Part shown: positions 5,218 through 5,613 of the stretch, one piece after another
How positions within the stretch are numbered: the first letter of the stretch is position 1
How the letters are laid out: each line of letters opens with the position of its first letter
Assembly (NCBI GenBank): GCA_946222725.1
Contig: CAMIHT010000117.1
Span: forward strand, 1-5,613
Length of the DNA stretch: 5,613 bases
Direction: 5' to 3'
Origin: Actinotignum schaalii
GTDB taxonomy: Bacteria; Actinomycetota; Actinomycetes; Actinomycetales; Actinomycetaceae
Notes under the pieces: generated by a model
The model's input: the letters and a program-made list of their open reading frames with translations, nothing else
What the model was told of the DNA's origin: nothing
The model's database searches: none
Made by a program: the position numbers and the translations under genes

Positions 5218-5613
5218 GTGAAAGAAACGGGCGGAGAGCGCCGCGCGCATAAGCGGCCCACGGGTGGTGCGCCGCGGCGTGGCCGCGAGCGGCGCGAGGA
5301 TCAGGCTGGGCGAACCGCGCGCGTGAAGCGCGGGGAAAGCCAGCGTGAACGCCCGGTTCGCGGAAAAGAGCGCGGTTCGGAGCGGCGCGCAGCTCCTTCG
5401 GCGGCATCGGAACGCGGGCAGCGCAGTAACCGGGCGGATCGTCCGGCGGCTCGGCAGCGCGCCGGTGAATCACGCACCGCTCAGGCGCGCGGCGGTCACC
5501 AAGGACCAGCTCAACAGCGGGCCAGCCGAAAGCAACGAAACCCACGGGAGCACGTAAGCCGGGAGCGGGCGGGCCGGGAGCGGGAAATTCGGGAGCGTAG
5601 TCCGCGGGAACGT
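5218..5613 (+). CDS. N-terminal part of an Arg-rich disordered protein (3' end outside window)
   Basis: This frame runs open from GTG 5218 to the right edge, 132 codons with no stop. The product is extraordinarily basic: I count 37 Arg and 5 Lys against 18 Asp/Glu. It has no Leu, Phe, Trp, Tyr, Met (beyond the start) or Cys, so this part must be intrinsically disordered. From 5545 it settles into tandem pentapeptides of the form R-E-(R/H)-x-x. I see no fold or motif that identifies it. In actinobacteria such tails commonly precede RNA-binding enzymes (helicases, rRNA methyltransferases) or membrane proteins with basic cytoplasmic tails (penicillin-binding or LCP proteins); a choice needs the sequence to the right. 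The start is supported by the -10 box 6 nt upstream; GTG 5173 is an in-frame alternative with less support. It is divergent from mutY. Confidence 0.68.
   Translation, partial: MKETGGERRAHKRPTGGAPRRGRERREDQAGRTARVKRGESQRERPVRGKERGSERRAAPSAASERGQRSNRADRPAARQRAGESRTAQARGGHQGPAQQRASRKQRNPREHVSRERAGREREIRERSPRER
5545..5613 (+). repeat. 15-bp tandem repeat encoding RE(R/H)xx pentapeptides
   Basis: CGGGAGC occurs at 5545, 5560, 5575 and 5590, exactly 15 bp apart, and CGGGAAC follows at 5605, where the window ends. Each unit is five codons in frame with the Arg-rich gene: REHVS, RERAG, REREI, RERSP, then a unit cut by the edge. The first two codons are nearly invariant and the last two vary. The array probably continues past the window. 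The preceding units (KQRNP at 5530) look like decayed copies. Confidence 0.8.

Noticed and set aside
5163..5261. Upstream ATG extension of mutY by 33 residues
   Set aside because: It would run across the divergent promoter and the start of the opposite gene, and MutY homologues begin close to the LLRWYD motif.
5162..5545. Minus-strand frame opposite the Arg-rich gene
   Set aside because: It overlaps the mutY start and is a by-product of the GC-skewed codons of the Arg-rich frame; no motif is seen.

Overview
The window is a compact, GC-rich stretch of chromosome, most likely from a high-GC Gram-positive actinobacterium. Four things point that way: codons ending mostly in G or C; a short MutY of the actinobacterial type, with a QQTPVARV motif and a small C-terminal domain in place of the NUDIX-like one; weak Shine-Dalgarno sites; and several starts that look leaderless, with a TAnnnT box 6 nt upstream of the start codon. 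A family-level assignment, for example Actinomycetaceae, would be a guess. I see no mobile element, RNA gene or CRISPR array.

Layout: (1) Positions 2-454, plus strand, hold the C-terminal part of an unrecognised protein whose start lies left of the window. (2) Positions 432-1280, minus strand, encode an SMP-30/gluconolactonase-family lactonase, convergent with gene 1 and overlapping its 3' end by 23 bp. (3) Positions 1340-3124, minus strand, encode an L-lactate permease family transporter (LctP) that sits 59 bp upstream of the lactonase and probably forms a two-gene operon with it. (4) Positions 3168-4316, plus strand, encode an alpha/beta hydrolase of the hormone-sensitive-lipase type, divergent from lctP across only 43 bp. 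(5) Positions 4239-5162, minus strand, encode the adenine glycosylase MutY, convergent with the hydrolase and overlapping its 3' end by 78 bp. (6) From 5218 to the right edge, plus strand, runs the start of an extremely arginine-rich, disordered protein. It opens from a GTG and develops a regular 15-bp/5-residue tandem repeat that is still running at the window edge.

How the genes fit together: the permease would import a small 2-hydroxy-monocarboxylate (lactate or glycolate type), and the lactonase would open a sugar or hydroxy-acid lactone. Their joint transcription suggests a carboxylate/lactone uptake and use module. The divergent esterase could feed the same pathway, but only its shared promoter region hints at that. 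MutY is a housekeeping DNA repair enzyme that removes adenine opposite 8-oxoguanine.

The points most worth a second look are the leaderless promoter architecture (especially the nested divergent pair at 3125-3167), the 78-bp double-coding overlap that gives both proteins extra tails, and the pentapeptide-repeat Arg-rich N-terminus. The genes themselves mostly belong to known families.
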